Shown here: in pieces, positions 26,840 to 35,132 of the stretch
Numbering within the stretch: the first letter of the stretch is position 1
Layout of the letters: each line of letters opens with the position of its first letter
Assembly: GCA_002841495.1 (NCBI GenBank)
Contig: PGZV01000016.1
Span: 62,001-126,000 of the forward strand
Direction of reading: 5' to 3'
Source of the DNA: Firmicutes bacterium HGW-Firmicutes-2
GTDB lineage: Bacteria > Bacillota > Clostridia > Lachnospirales > Vallitaleaceae
Length of the DNA: 64,000 bases
The notes under the pieces: generated by a model
Told to the model about the DNA's origin: nothing
Database searches by the model: none
The model's input: only the letters and a program-made list of their open reading frames with translations
Made by a program: the position numbers and the translations under genes

Positions 26840-28072
26840 ATGGAAAATATTTCACTATCAAAAAAAATGATTCTTGGTTTACAACATGTTCTTGCCATGT
26901 TTGGCGCAACGGTTCTTGTACCTTTTTTAACCGGTCTTGATCCTGCTATTGCATTGCTTGGAGCTGGGGTTGGAACCTTACTGTTTCACTTCTGTTCAAA
27001 AGGTATCGTACCTGTATTTCTTGGTTCAAGCTTTGCCTTTATTGGTGCCATAGCATTAACACTTCAAAGTGAAGGCCTTGCTTTTGTCAAAGGCGGTCTC
27101 ATTGCTGCCGGATTTGTTTATATGTTAATCGCGGTGATTATATACTTCATTGGTGTAGATGCAGTCAAAAGGCTTTTCCCACCGATTATTACAGGACCCA
27201 TTATCATGGTTATCGGTCTTAGACTTAGCCCCGTCGCCGTAAATATGGCATTTTATCAAGATGGTATGTTTAATCTAACATCGACTATTATAGCCGCTAT
27301 TGTTATTTTAACTATGGTAATAGTATCTATATTCTTTAAAGGCTTTTTCAAACTTGTTCCTATTTTAATCGCAATCACAGTTGGCTATATCGTATCGATG
27401 CTTTTTGGTATTGTTGATTTTGGAGCAATACAAGATGCAAGCTTCTTTACTTTCCATAAAGAATCTGATGCACTAAAAAATCTTCTAACCATGCCAAGAT
27501 TCACTATATCCGGCATTATTGCCATCGCACCAATTGCTTTTGTTGTCTTTATCGAACACATTGGCGACATAACAACTAATGGCGCTGTAGTTGGTAAGAA
27601 TTTCTTGGAAAATCCCGGTGTACATAGAACAATATTAGGGGATGGTGTGGCTACTGCTTTTGCAGGTCTTATTGGTGCTCCGGCGAATACGACTTATAGT
27701 GAAAATACAGGTGTACTGGCTGTAACCAAAGTTTATGATCCAGCCATAATAAGAATAGCAGCTGTATTTGCCATCATTATGAGTCTAATTGGACCACTTA
27801 CAGCAACCATAAGTACTATACCACTACCAGTTATGGGTGGTGTCAGTGTTATCCTTTTTGGTATGATCGCTTCTGTTGGTGTACGTATTGTGGTATCTGC
27901 TGACCTTGATTTCTCTCACAGCCGAAACCTAATGATATCAGCTTTGATACTTGTCCTAGGTATTGGTGTTGATGCTTTTCCACTAGGATCAAGTGGTGTG
28001 ACCATATCCGGTCTTGCTATCGCAGCATTAATCGGTGTTGTCCTCAATTCAATATTACCTTCTGAAATATAA
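26840..28072 (+). CDS. uraA: Uracil permease (NCS2 family)
   Basis: This 410-residue transporter brings uracil into the cell with protons. It has about 12-14 hydrophobic segments and family motifs QHVLAMFGATVLVP, FVVFIEHIGDITTNGAV and GAPANTTYSENTGVLAVT. A longer frame from 26744 exists, but AGGGGG at 26827-26832 fits ATG 26840, which gives the usual N-terminus. It follows pyrR as in Bacillus pyr operons. Confidence 0.93.
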   Translation: MENISLSKKMILGLQHVLAMFGATVLVPFLTGLDPAIALLGAGVGTLLFHFCSKGIVPVFLGSSFAFIGAIALTLQSEGLAFVKGGLIAAGFVYMLIAVIIYFIGVDAVKRLFPPIITGPIIMVIGLRLSPVAVNMAFYQDGMFNLTSTIIAAIVILTMVIVSIFFKGFFKLVPILIAITVGYIVSMLFGIVDFGAIQDASFFTFHKESDALKNLLTMPRFTISGIIAIAPIAFVVFIEHIGDITTNGAVVGKNFLENPGVHRTILGDGVATAFAGLIGAPANTTYSENTGVLAVTKVYDPAIIRIAAVFAIIMSLIGPLTATISTIPLPVMGGVSVILFGMIASVGVRIVVSADLDFSHSRNLMISALILVLGIGVDAFPLGSSGVTISGLAIAALIGVVLNSILPSEI

Positions 28073-28101
28073 AAAATAATTTTATATGAATTTTCCAAAC
28101 A

Positions 28102-28131
28102 AAAAATGATGGCCTAGGCTGTCATTTTTTT
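28102..28131 (+). terminator. Rho-independent terminator after uraA
   Basis: AAAAATGA-TG-GCC (about 28102-28113) pairs with GGC-TG-TCATTTTTTT. It separates pyrR-uraA from pyrB-pyrC. No PyrR box is seen here, so it appears to be a constitutive stop rather than an attenuator. Confidence 0.8.
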
Positions 28132-28147
28132 ACATATATGTTATAAT
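28119..28147 (+). promoter_or_regulatory. Candidate pyrB promoter
   Basis: CTGTCA (28119-28124) and TATAAT (28142-28147) are 17 bp apart. The -35 overlaps the 3' arm of the upstream terminator. The pyrB RBS AGAGGTGAG follows at about 28171. Confidence 0.55.
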
Positions 28148-28183
28148 CAAGACGATACAAATCAAGAACAAAGAGGTGAGTCC

Positions 28184-29122
28184 ATGCACTATAACAAGAA
28201 ACATTTTTTAGATTTAAAGTCACTCAGTGCCAGTGATATCCATTATTTATTGAATTCGGCTCAAAAAATGAAATATGTGCTAGAAAACAGTAAAGGTTAT
28301 GTAGCGCCTCATCTAAAGGGTAAAACTGTTGCAACCTTATTTCATGAAGAAAGTTCTAGAAGTCGTCTTTCCTATGAACTGGCTGCACAAAATCTTAGCG
28401 CCAAAGTCATCAACATCACAACCGCTCGTGAATTTAACCAGAAAATATCTTTAAAAGAAGTAGGGACCTATGTGGATAAAATGGGGGCTGATTTTATCGT
28501 TATACGACATCCTATTTCAGGTGGACCTCATCATTTGGCCAAATATGTGAAAGCTTCCGTGATCAATGCTGGTGACGGACTGAATGAAAACCCAAGTGAA
28601 GCACTGGTTGATCTTTTGACCATACTGGAACAAAAAAATAGCTTTACAGGCTTAAAAGTTGCCATAATAGGTGATATTATGTATAACCGAGTGGCAAAAA
28701 GCTCTATTTGGGCCTTAATAAAGCTTGGAGCAAAAGTATCTATTGCCGGTCCGGCAACCCTCATTCCTAGGGATATTGAGAAAACAGGTGTAACCATTCA
28801 TCATTCGGCTACTGAAGCCATTATTGATGCGGATGTCGTCCTATGTCTTAAGGTACAGGAAGATCGACGAGGTGTTGCACTAATACCATCATTAAATGAG
28901 TACAAAAAGCTTTATAAAATTAATAAGACACGTCTTAGTTATGCCAAAGAAGATGTCATCGTCATGCACCCAGGACCAATCAACCGTGGTATTGAGATTT
29001 CTTCTAGTATTATAGATAAAGAAGGCTCTGTTCTTGATAAACAGCAGGGGAGCGGCATAGCTGTTCGTATGGCCTTGTTTCATTTACACTGCCGATCTGG
29101 AGGAGGATCTTTACATGTCTAA
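28184..29122 (+). CDS. pyrB: Aspartate carbamoyltransferase-like protein with divergent active site
   Basis: The 312-residue protein has the transcarbamylase fold signs: FHEESSRSRLSYELA, NAGDG, GLKVAIIGDI and MHPGPINRG. Known ATCases have STRTR, HPTQ and RVQ; here these read SSRSR (57-61), NPSE (136-139) and KVQ (223-225). The GETLADT-type 80s loop is replaced by NQKISLKEVG. The carbamoyl phosphate and aspartate contacts are therefore altered. The place between uraA and pyrC argues for PyrB, so either the enzyme tolerates these changes or it has another role. It overlaps pyrC by 8 nt. Confidence 0.8.
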   Translation: MHYNKKHFLDLKSLSASDIHYLLNSAQKMKYVLENSKGYVAPHLKGKTVATLFHEESSRSRLSYELAAQNLSAKVINITTAREFNQKISLKEVGTYVDKMGADFIVIRHPISGGPHHLAKYVKASVINAGDGLNENPSEALVDLLTILEQKNSFTGLKVAIIGDIMYNRVAKSSIWALIKLGAKVSIAGPATLIPRDIEKTGVTIHHSATEAIIDADVVLCLKVQEDRRGVALIPSLNEYKKLYKINKTRLSYAKEDVIVMHPGPINRGIEISSSIIDKEGSVLDKQQGSGIAVRMALFHLHCRSGGGSLHV

Positions 29123-30401
29123 CACTAATTTAATTTTAATACGAAAAGCTACAATAATCACGCACGATAAAACCATCTACAACATGGATATTTTAATTGA
29201 AAATGATAAAATTATCGATGTCGATACCAATATTAATGTGGATCAATGTGATATCATCGAAGCAGAAGGATTATATGTCATACCAGGCCTTATTGATATG
29301 CACTGTGAACTTTGTGAACCGGGTTTTGATTATAGAGAAAGTTTTGAAACCGGTGGTGCAGCCGCAATAGCCGGTGGTTTTACCGCACTAACTTGTAATC
29401 CCATGACCAGTCCGATTATTGACAATAAAACCGTTGTTGAATACGTCGTTAATAAAGGTCATAATGTATCTCCTGTAGCCATCTATCCTTATGGTGCTTT
29501 AACAAAAGGAAATGAAGGTGAGTATATGACGGAGATTGGCGGTATGCAATTAAGGGGCATTGTGGCTGTATCAGATGGGGATATATCTATTCAGGATAGT
29601 AAAACCTTAAAACGCGTCCTACAATACGCATCCATGTTTGAACTGCCTATTATATTACATTGTGAAGACCATAGCTTATCTAAAGGATTTGGTGTTAACG
29701 ATGGGTACATAGCCACTCAGTTAGGGCTTGAAGGCAGTATGGCAGCATCAGAAACCCTTATGGTAGCAAAATACATTGCGATCGCTGAGGAACTTAAGAT
29801 TAGAATCCATCTTGCACATATATCTACAAAAGAATCCGTTGAACTCATTCGTGCTGCAAAAAGGCGGGGCGTACGCATGACTTCTGAAACATCACCTCAA
29901 TATTTTTCACTAACAGAGGAAGCCATTAAAGGTTACAACACTTATGCCAAAGTCAATCCACCTCTTAGAGAAGAAGAAGATATCAAGGCTATTATTAAAG
30001 GATTACAAGATGGTACTATAGATGTCATCAGCTCCGATCACCAGCCTCATAATATTGATAGTAAAGCCATAGAATTTAGTTTGGCAGCAAACGGCATTTC
30101 AGCTCTTGAGACTGCATTAGCTGTATCTTTTACATATTTAGTAAAACCCGGCTATTTAAAAATGGAACAATTGGTTGAAAAAATGTCACATAGACCGTCA
30201 CATTTATTAAGCCTTAACAAAAGTTTCTTTGGTGTCGGTCATCTTGCAGATTTAGCCATATTTGATCCTGAATCCGATTATGTTGTAGATGCAACGAAAT
30301 TTAAATCAAAAGCTAAACATTCACCATATCATGGTATGACTTTAAAAGGACTTATGAAGTATACCTTTGTAGAAGGTAAAAAATATACCTTGAACATCTA
30401 A
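29115..30401 (+). CDS. pyrC: Dihydroorotase-like amidohydrolase lacking key residues
   Basis: The 428-residue protein is of the class I dihydroorotase family. It keeps HCEDHS (His182), LAHISTKESVE (His235) and SSDHQPH (Asp308). The usual DxHxHxRxPG reads DMHCELCEPG, so the second metal His is Glu65 and the substrate Arg is Cys67. The usual MPNTxP reads NPMTSP, so the substrate Asn is Met97. These losses fit a non-catalytic pseudo-dihydroorotase, as known in some ATCase-partner proteins, or a different substrate. It overlaps pyrB by 8 nt and likely forms a unit with it. Confidence 0.8.
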   Translation: MSNTNLILIRKATIITHDKTIYNMDILIENDKIIDVDTNINVDQCDIIEAEGLYVIPGLIDMHCELCEPGFDYRESFETGGAAAIAGGFTALTCNPMTSPIIDNKTVVEYVVNKGHNVSPVAIYPYGALTKGNEGEYMTEIGGMQLRGIVAVSDGDISIQDSKTLKRVLQYASMFELPIILHCEDHSLSKGFGVNDGYIATQLGLEGSMAASETLMVAKYIAIAEELKIRIHLAHISTKESVELIRAAKRRGVRMTSETSPQYFSLTEEAIKGYNTYAKVNPPLREEEDIKAIIKGLQDGTIDVISSDHQPHNIDSKAIEFSLAANGISALETALAVSFTYLVKPGYLKMEQLVEKMSHRPSHLLSLNKSFFGVGHLADLAIFDPESDYVVDATKFKSKAKHSPYHGMTLKGLMKYTFVEGKKYTLNI

Positions 30402-30413
30402 GTGAAAATATAC

Positions 30414-30466
30414 CTAGATGTCTAGATACAAATATATCTAGACAGTCTAGATGAGTATGGTATAAT
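30414..30466 (+). promoter_or_regulatory. Promoter with repeated TCTAGA boxes upstream of the recombinase gene
   Basis: An extended -10 element, TGG followed by TATAAT (30461-30466), lies 16 bp after a TAGACA -35 (30439-30444). TCTAGA boxes occur at 30421, 30437 and 30446, with a partial CTAGATG at 30414. The boxes at 30421-30442 form an inverted repeat, and the -35 lies inside the box array. A repressor site is likely; the protein is unknown. Confidence 0.55.
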
Positions 30467-30522
30467 AGAGATGTAACTATGCGCAAAACACAACTTTAAC
30501 GAATAGATGGAGGACGTCTCCT

Positions 30523-31590
30523 ATGAAGCACATGAATTATCATGAAGAACTTAATATCGCCAACAACAAGCGTTTACGGGAACTGATTCATGATCTTCCA
30601 CCATTTGTATTTGAATTCTTTCGTGGTATTGAACAAACCACATCATCCAAAACCAGAATCGCTTATGCATACGACTTAAGAATTTTTTTCAAGTTCTTAA
30701 GTCTGCAGCATGTAGATTTCAAAGATGTGGATTATACGACGATAACTGTTACAGACTTAGATAAGGTTACCCCAGACCATCTTGAGATCTATTTGGACTA
30801 CCTTAACTACTACACCGACGATATGGGTACTGAAGAACACACCAATAAGGAACGTGGCAAATCAAGGAAAATGGCAAGCTTAAGAACCTTCTATAAGTAT
30901 TACTATAGGAAGCAAAAAATCAAGACCAACCCTACTTTATTGGTTGATTTGCCTAAGATTCACGACAAAGTCATCACAAGACTGGAAATCAATGAAGTGG
31001 CAAGTCTTCTAGATGAAGTGGAATCCGGCGAACATCTGACTAAAAAGCAACAGAGTTTCCATCAATATACTAAAGAACGGGATCTAGCCCTTGTTACATT
31101 GCTACTTGGTACAGGCATCCGGGTCAGTGAATGTGTTGGTTTAGATCTATCAGATGTTGATTTTGATGTGGATGGTATTCGGATTGTTCGAAAAGGCGGT
31201 ACAGAAGTCATCATCTATTTTGGTCATGAAGTACGCTTAGCACTTATGACCTACTTGGATCAGCGTAAAAAAGTCATTGCTTCAGAAGGTCATGAAGATG
31301 CCTTGTTTTTATCCATGCAAAACAAACGACTGGCCGTTAGAAGCGTTCAAAACATTGTCAAGAAATACGCCAAGCTGATCACAAAGCTTAAAAACATATC
31401 ACCTCATAAACTGCGTAGCACTTACGGTACCAATCTCTACCGTGAAACTGGTGATATCTATTTAGTAGCAGATGTCTTGGGTCATAAGGATGTTAATACC
31501 ACCAAAAGGCATTATGCAGAGATTGAAGATGAACGCCGTAGAATGGCTGCAAAAGCTGTCACCTTAAGAGATGATCAACATCGGAGGTAA
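30523..31590 (+). CDS. XerC/XerD-type tyrosine recombinase
   Basis: The 355-residue protein has an N-terminal core-binding domain (about 25-135) and a catalytic domain with all expected residues: Arg200 (GTGIRVSE), Lys224 (RKGG), His295 and Arg298 (SPHKLRST), His321 (LGHKDV) and Tyr331 (KRHYAEI). Strong similarity to chromosomal Xer proteins suggests dimer resolution, but no dif site is seen and the gene could be an integrase. It has its own promoter and is followed by adh 5 bp later. Confidence 0.9.
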   Translation: MKHMNYHEELNIANNKRLRELIHDLPPFVFEFFRGIEQTTSSKTRIAYAYDLRIFFKFLSLQHVDFKDVDYTTITVTDLDKVTPDHLEIYLDYLNYYTDDMGTEEHTNKERGKSRKMASLRTFYKYYYRKQKIKTNPTLLVDLPKIHDKVITRLEINEVASLLDEVESGEHLTKKQQSFHQYTKERDLALVTLLLGTGIRVSECVGLDLSDVDFDVDGIRIVRKGGTEVIIYFGHEVRLALMTYLDQRKKVIASEGHEDALFLSMQNKRLAVRSVQNIVKKYAKLITKLKNISPHKLRSTYGTNLYRETGDIYLVADVLGHKDVNTTKRHYAEIEDERRRMAAKAVTLRDDQHRR

Positions 31591-31595
31591 TTTAT

Positions 31596-32762
31596 ATGAA
31601 TATGAATTTAGACTTTGAATTTGCAACCGCAAAACAAATAATATTTAAAACAAATGGCATCATGGATATTGCTAAGTCCATTCTTAAGCTTGGTAAATAC
31701 CCCTTGGTCGTAACCGGCAAAGATAAAGGACGGGCAAAACCCCTTTTAGACGCCTTAAGTCACGCCTCCATGAACTATGTGCTTTATACCATTCATAGTG
31801 AGCCAACGACAACAGACCTTATTCAAGGTGTAGAAATCGCCAAAGACAGCAAGTGTGATATGGTCATCGGGTTTGGTGGTGGCAGCGTACTAGATAGTGC
31901 CAAAGCCATTGCCATACTCATGAACAACCCCGGTGAATTAATGGACTATTTGGAAGTCATTGGCAAAGGATTGCCTATGGGAAATCCCTCTGCGCCTCTA
32001 ATACTAATACCGACAACATCAGGTACCGGTTCAGAAGTAACGAAAAATTCAGTGGTGACTTCTCAAGAGGAAAAAATAAAAGTCAGTCTTAGAAGTCCCT
32101 CTATGCTTGCGGATTTAGTTTTGGTTGATCCGTCCTTAACACTAAGCATGCCACAAGCCATTACAGCCAGTACAGGTCTGGATGCTTTGACCCAAGTCAT
32201 AGAACCTTATGTTTCATCCTTTGCCAACCCGCTCACAGATGGTTTCTGCCGAGAAGGTATCTGGCGTATCGGTCGTTCTATCAAAAAAGCCTACGATGAC
32301 GGTTTGGATATAACAGCTCGAGAAGACATGGCCCTTGGCAGCTTACTCGGTGGTATGGCCTTAGCCAATGCCAAATTAGGTGCCGTACATGGTTTTGCCG
32401 GTGTCATTGGGGGTAAACTAGGTGCCCCTCACGGCTTCGTCTGTGCCGCTCTTCTACCCTCAGTCATTGAATATAACATAAGAGCTCTAATAGAAAGAGA
32501 CCCTGAACATATCGCCTTAAGAAGGTATCAAGAGATCTCTATTTGGCTAACCGGTGATGACCATGCTGACATATCGGCATGTGTCCATTGGCTAAAAGAC
32601 CTCTATCAACATATGAACATCCAAGGATTAGCGGCATTTGGCATCACCACAAAAGACTTTGATGACATCATACGAAAATCTTCCGGATCAAGTAGCATGA
32701 AAGGTAATCCAATTACCTTGACTCATGAAGAAATGATAAATATACTAACAGAATCCATGTGA
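31596..32762 (+). CDS. Iron-containing alcohol dehydrogenase family protein
   Basis: The 388-residue protein has the family nucleotide motif GFGGGSVLDSAKAIA and the metal-binding region with HGFAGVIGGKLGAPHG. IPTTSGTGSEVTKNSV is conserved. The family reduces aldehydes or oxidises alcohols with NAD(P)H; the substrate cannot be told. GGAGG lies 8 nt before ATG and the gene is 5 bp from the recombinase stop, so the two are cotranscribed. Confidence 0.92.
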   Translation: MNMNLDFEFATAKQIIFKTNGIMDIAKSILKLGKYPLVVTGKDKGRAKPLLDALSHASMNYVLYTIHSEPTTTDLIQGVEIAKDSKCDMVIGFGGGSVLDSAKAIAILMNNPGELMDYLEVIGKGLPMGNPSAPLILIPTTSGTGSEVTKNSVVTSQEEKIKVSLRSPSMLADLVLVDPSLTLSMPQAITASTGLDALTQVIEPYVSSFANPLTDGFCREGIWRIGRSIKKAYDDGLDITAREDMALGSLLGGMALANAKLGAVHGFAGVIGGKLGAPHGFVCAALLPSVIEYNIRALIERDPEHIALRRYQEISIWLTGDDHADISACVHWLKDLYQHMNIQGLAAFGITTKDFDDIIRKSSGSSSMKGNPITLTHEEMINILTESM

Positions 32763-32770
32763 AAAGTTAT

Positions 32771-32826
32771 AAAAGAGCGGTATGGTTTACATAATATAGT
32801 TATGTCAACTGTATCGCTCTTTTTAT
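32771..32826. terminator. Bidirectional terminator
   Basis: AAAAGAGCG (32771-32779) pairs with CGCTCTTTTT at 32815-32824, with inner ACATAA/TTATGT. It ends the recombinase-adh unit and can also end the minus-strand genes from 33924. Confidence 0.8.
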
Positions 32827-32909
32827 TCTAACTTGTTAAATACATGCTTTTATTCTTCTACTTTAATTATGTATATTACAAATACCCGGCTCATAACCAG
32901 CTATAATAA

Positions 32910-33065
32910 TCATAATATATTATTTAGTAATAGTATTAACACTATAAAAATGGCAGCTACAATACGTATCATTTTATCATTTTTATCATTAATTCTTTTA
33001 TTAAAAACAAGAGATATTAATAAAAGTGCTATAGGAATAATAGTCAAATAATTTATTCTGTTCAT
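32910..33065 (-). CDS. Very small membrane protein, unknown
   Basis: ATG at 33065 is preceded by GGGGTGATTG. The 51-residue product reads MNRINYLTIIPIALLLISLV, then a charged stretch KRINDKNDKM, then a second hydrophobic helix ending in NNIL. The shape is two membrane helices with a short charged loop. I do not recognise a family. It is third in a minus-strand row with the 48- and 199-residue proteins. Confidence 0.55.
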   Translation of the reverse strand: MNRINYLTIIPIALLLISLVFNKRINDKNDKMIRIVAAIFIVLILLLNNIL

Positions 33066-33154
33066 ATCAATCACCCCATTACTGTGGTAAATACCAGAAA
33101 GGTTCTAGTTACCTATAATTCATAGTTACTACTTTTTAAATCTTATAATTATAG

Positions 33155-33301
33155 CTATCTGTTATGACATAAGCCCAATACCTCCAAATAAACCCAAGAT
33201 ATACTATTAACAGAATTAGGTACAATTATATTTCTTACGCATAATAAAACAAGTATAATAGATAAAACCATTGAGAAGATGATAAATGCTTTATATTTCA
33301 C
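33155..33301 (-). CDS. Very small single-helix membrane protein, unknown
   Basis: GTG at 33301 lies 8 nt after AAAGGAG; an in-frame ATG at 33307 is too close to that RBS. The 48-residue product has a hydrophobic helix (about 5-22; FIIFSMVLSIILVLLCV) followed by a polar tail. It is 23 bp after the 199-residue membrane protein gene. No family is recognised. Confidence 0.5.
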   Translation of the reverse strand: MKYKAFIIFSMVLSIILVLLCVRNIIVPNSVNSISWVYLEVLGLCHNR

Positions 33302-33324
33302 CTGCATATCTCCTTTTGTTTTGC

Positions 33325-33924
33325 TCATTGTTTTGGGATAATTATTTCTGGATGTTTTACTTCTGGAACATTTACATTGTTGTCTTCATTGTATAGATCA
33401 GGTAAAGGATCTTCATTGTATACATTAGGTAAAGGGCTTTCATAAATAACTACATTATGAGTTAAATATTCTTTAAATTCCAAAATAGATTGATTTCTAT
33501 CACTTACTCTTGATTCACGATGTGCAGAAACGATTTCATGTAATAGTGCTCTTATTTCTGAAGAGTGAGACATTACCTCTACTTTTCCTTGTTCCGTAAT
33601 CATCAAACCGAACAAATTATTTAATGCCAAGTTAAGCTCAAAGATTGGATCATCACTACTTTCATATTGAATATTATACTGTATATATGCCAATAACCAT
33701 GATATTTTTGCAATTGCTTGATAATAGTATGTACCAATACTAGTATCAAGTTCATATTTATATAAATTCTGTTCTAGTTCACTTGTTACTTGAAAAACAT
33801 CCAGTATCTGTTGGTCTGTATACTGCAACGTTTTTATTTTATTGTTATTATTTAATATTGTTATAAATAATATTATATTTATAACTAAAGAGCTAATTAT
33901 AATTATTGAAATAATCCTTTTCAT
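33325..33924 (-). CDS. Membrane-anchored protein of unknown function
   Basis: The 199-residue protein has one N-terminal membrane helix (about 4-23) and a mainly helical extracytoplasmic part. Near the C-terminus is a tandem repeat of about ten residues, PLPNVYNED then PLPDLYNED (about 168-187), in a Pro/Asn-rich tail. AGAGGAT precedes the ATG. It is the first gene of a three-gene minus-strand unit in AT-rich DNA. I do not recognise a family. Confidence 0.7.
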   Translation of the reverse strand: MKRIISIIIISSLVINIILFITILNNNNKIKTLQYTDQQILDVFQVTSELEQNLYKYELDTSIGTYYYQAIAKISWLLAYIQYNIQYESSDDPIFELNLALNNLFGLMITEQGKVEVMSHSSEIRALLHEIVSAHRESRVSDRNQSILEFKEYLTHNVVIYESPLPNVYNEDPLPDLYNEDNNVNVPEVKHPEIIIPKQ

Positions 33925-33985
33925 TTAGTTAACATCCTCTCATAGAAATAGCACATGCATATTACTTAGTACTAGTAAACCTATC

Positions 33986-34009
33986 TTTGTTATATATAAG
34001 CATAACAAA
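33986..34009 (-). promoter_or_regulatory. Inverted repeat in the leader of the small-membrane-protein unit
   Basis: TTTGTTAT (33986-33993) and ATAACAAA (34002-34009) form perfect 8-bp arms with an 8-bp spacer. The site resembles a repressor operator but the spacing does not fit the usual Rex site. It lies 62 bp upstream of the 199-residue protein start. Confidence 0.4.
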
Positions 34010-34181
34010 AGAGGCATTAATAAATATCTGTAATATATTCAATTTTTTGTCTTGGAAATAAATTGCGAAATGTCATGATTACCTATACATTTCCCTTCTG
34101 CTATGAAATAGTCGGTGAAAATATGTCTGTTAGAAACGCAACTATTTCTTATGATTTCATACATGAATCTGCATATGATTA

Positions 34182-34210
34182 TTTATATATTACTTTGATA
34201 TTTTTGTCAA
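34182..34210 (-). promoter_or_regulatory. Candidate minus-strand promoter in the 33925-34415 gap
   Basis: On the minus strand TTGACA (34205-34210) and TATAAA (34182-34187) are 17 bp apart. The rest of this gene-free stretch is AT-rich. A 41-codon minus-strand frame (34039-34164) follows this promoter but has no good RBS. A perfect 8-bp palindrome pair, GATGTGTC and GACACATC, sits at about 34250-34267, without a T-run. Confidence 0.55.
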
Positions 34211-34328
34211 GTTTTAGAAGTTTTTTTGATTCTATATGCCTATAGAAGACGATGTGTCAAGACACATCCTTGTTGTATATAAATGAATATGCTTGATTAG
34301 GCCATGCCTAGAAAAATAAGACCTTTTA

Positions 34329-34380
34329 AAGTAATAAATAAGGACTATATTAACATAACATTATTATGTCAACATAGTCC
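34329..34380 (-). terminator. Terminator after the methyltransferase gene
   Basis: GGACTAT (34342-34348) pairs with ATAGTCC (34374-34380), with inner ACATAA/TTATGT arms. On the minus strand the stem is followed by TTATTTATTACTTT; on the plus strand a short T-run also follows. Confidence 0.55.
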
Positions 34381-34415
34381 CTGTTTTTCATTGTTTTCTG
34401 TTTAGATAAGAATTC

Positions 34416-35024
34416 TTACTGAATATCGTAAAATTCACCTTTTTTAGCGATCCCAAAAGCAAAACTTGTTTTAAAGAACCGATGATACTCCACTAATCTA
34501 AAACCGCCGTGTTGTATGGTCATAACCGTTTCTCTATTAAGGTGGCAATTACTGGCCACCCTCTTCCATACCGGTGTTAACTTGTGAAAGAGTTGATTGT
34601 AAGGTCTGGCACTGGGTAATACATGTTCCATGAAGTATAACCTGCCATCCGGTCTTAGTACTCGATATAGCTCACTTACGCCCTTATCAGGCTCGAGAAC
34701 CGTACAAAACAAAAAGGTTACAACAATGCTATCAAATGACGCATCCTCAAAAGGTAAACGAGTTACATCACCTTTCATAATACTTAAAACCAAATCTCGG
34801 GGTATTTTTTTGATGGAAAAATGATCCGGAATCTTTTGATCAACTAAAGTTAAGCTGTCCATCTGCTCGTAAGGATAATAATTCAGATTAACACCTGTAC
34901 CATACCCGACTTCTAAGACATCACCAGACACATCTTTAAGTAATTGCTTTCTCTTATCATGAAGCCTTAATTTTTCCAGAGGCATCATAAAGGCATCGTA
35001 ATAAAAATGCTTTAGCTTGCTCAT
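34416..35024 (-). CDS. Class I SAM-dependent methyltransferase
   Basis: The 202-residue protein has the SAM-binding motif VLEVGYGTGVNL, the acidic residue in LTLVDQ and the motif IV region FDSIVVTFLFCTV. It resembles the UbiE/PmtA-like group, small enzymes that methylate lipids or quinones, but the substrate is open. The frame extends to 35048, but AGGTGA precedes ATG 35024. It is a single gene with a palindrome in its leader and the same palindrome in its terminator region. Confidence 0.82.
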   Translation of the reverse strand: MSKLKHFYYDAFMMPLEKLRLHDKRKQLLKDVSGDVLEVGYGTGVNLNYYPYEQMDSLTLVDQKIPDHFSIKKIPRDLVLSIMKGDVTRLPFEDASFDSIVVTFLFCTVLEPDKGVSELYRVLRPDGRLYFMEHVLPSARPYNQLFHKLTPVWKRVASNCHLNRETVMTIQHGGFRLVEYHRFFKTSFAFGIAKKGEFYDIQ

Positions 35025-35040
35025 AAGGTCACCTACTTTA

Positions 35041-35058
35041 CATAACATTATTATGTTA
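35041..35058 (-). promoter_or_regulatory. Palindromic operator-like site upstream of the methyltransferase
   Basis: CATAACATTATTATGT (35041-35056) is a 16-bp perfect copy of 34354-34369 on the other side of the gene. Each copy has ACATAA/TTATGT arms. A TATAAT box for the minus strand is at 35116-35121. It may bind an autoregulator, or it may be a short repeat flanking a mobile cassette. Confidence 0.4.
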
Positions 35059-35132
35059 ACTGATTGTCGTCATTGTCGTGTTTAGCTTTTAGTTTTAACA
35101 CTTTACCATACTTACATTATAAAACAACGCAT

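Noticed and set aside
32833-33051. 72-codon plus-strand frame
   Set aside because: No RBS; it is the shadow of the minus-strand 51-residue membrane protein gene, which has an RBS and a membrane-protein pattern.
33986-34009. Rex-type redox operator
   Set aside because: The arms resemble half of a Rex site, but the 8-bp spacer does not fit, and the genes downstream are not redox genes.
34039-34164. 41-codon minus-strand frame after the 34182 promoter
   Set aside because: No good RBS, an 11-nt leader at most and no recognisable sequence; kept only as a note.
34063-34245. 60-codon plus-strand frame in the AT-rich gap
   Set aside because: It starts at TTG without an RBS, and its codons look random; the minus-strand promoter on the same DNA is a better explanation.
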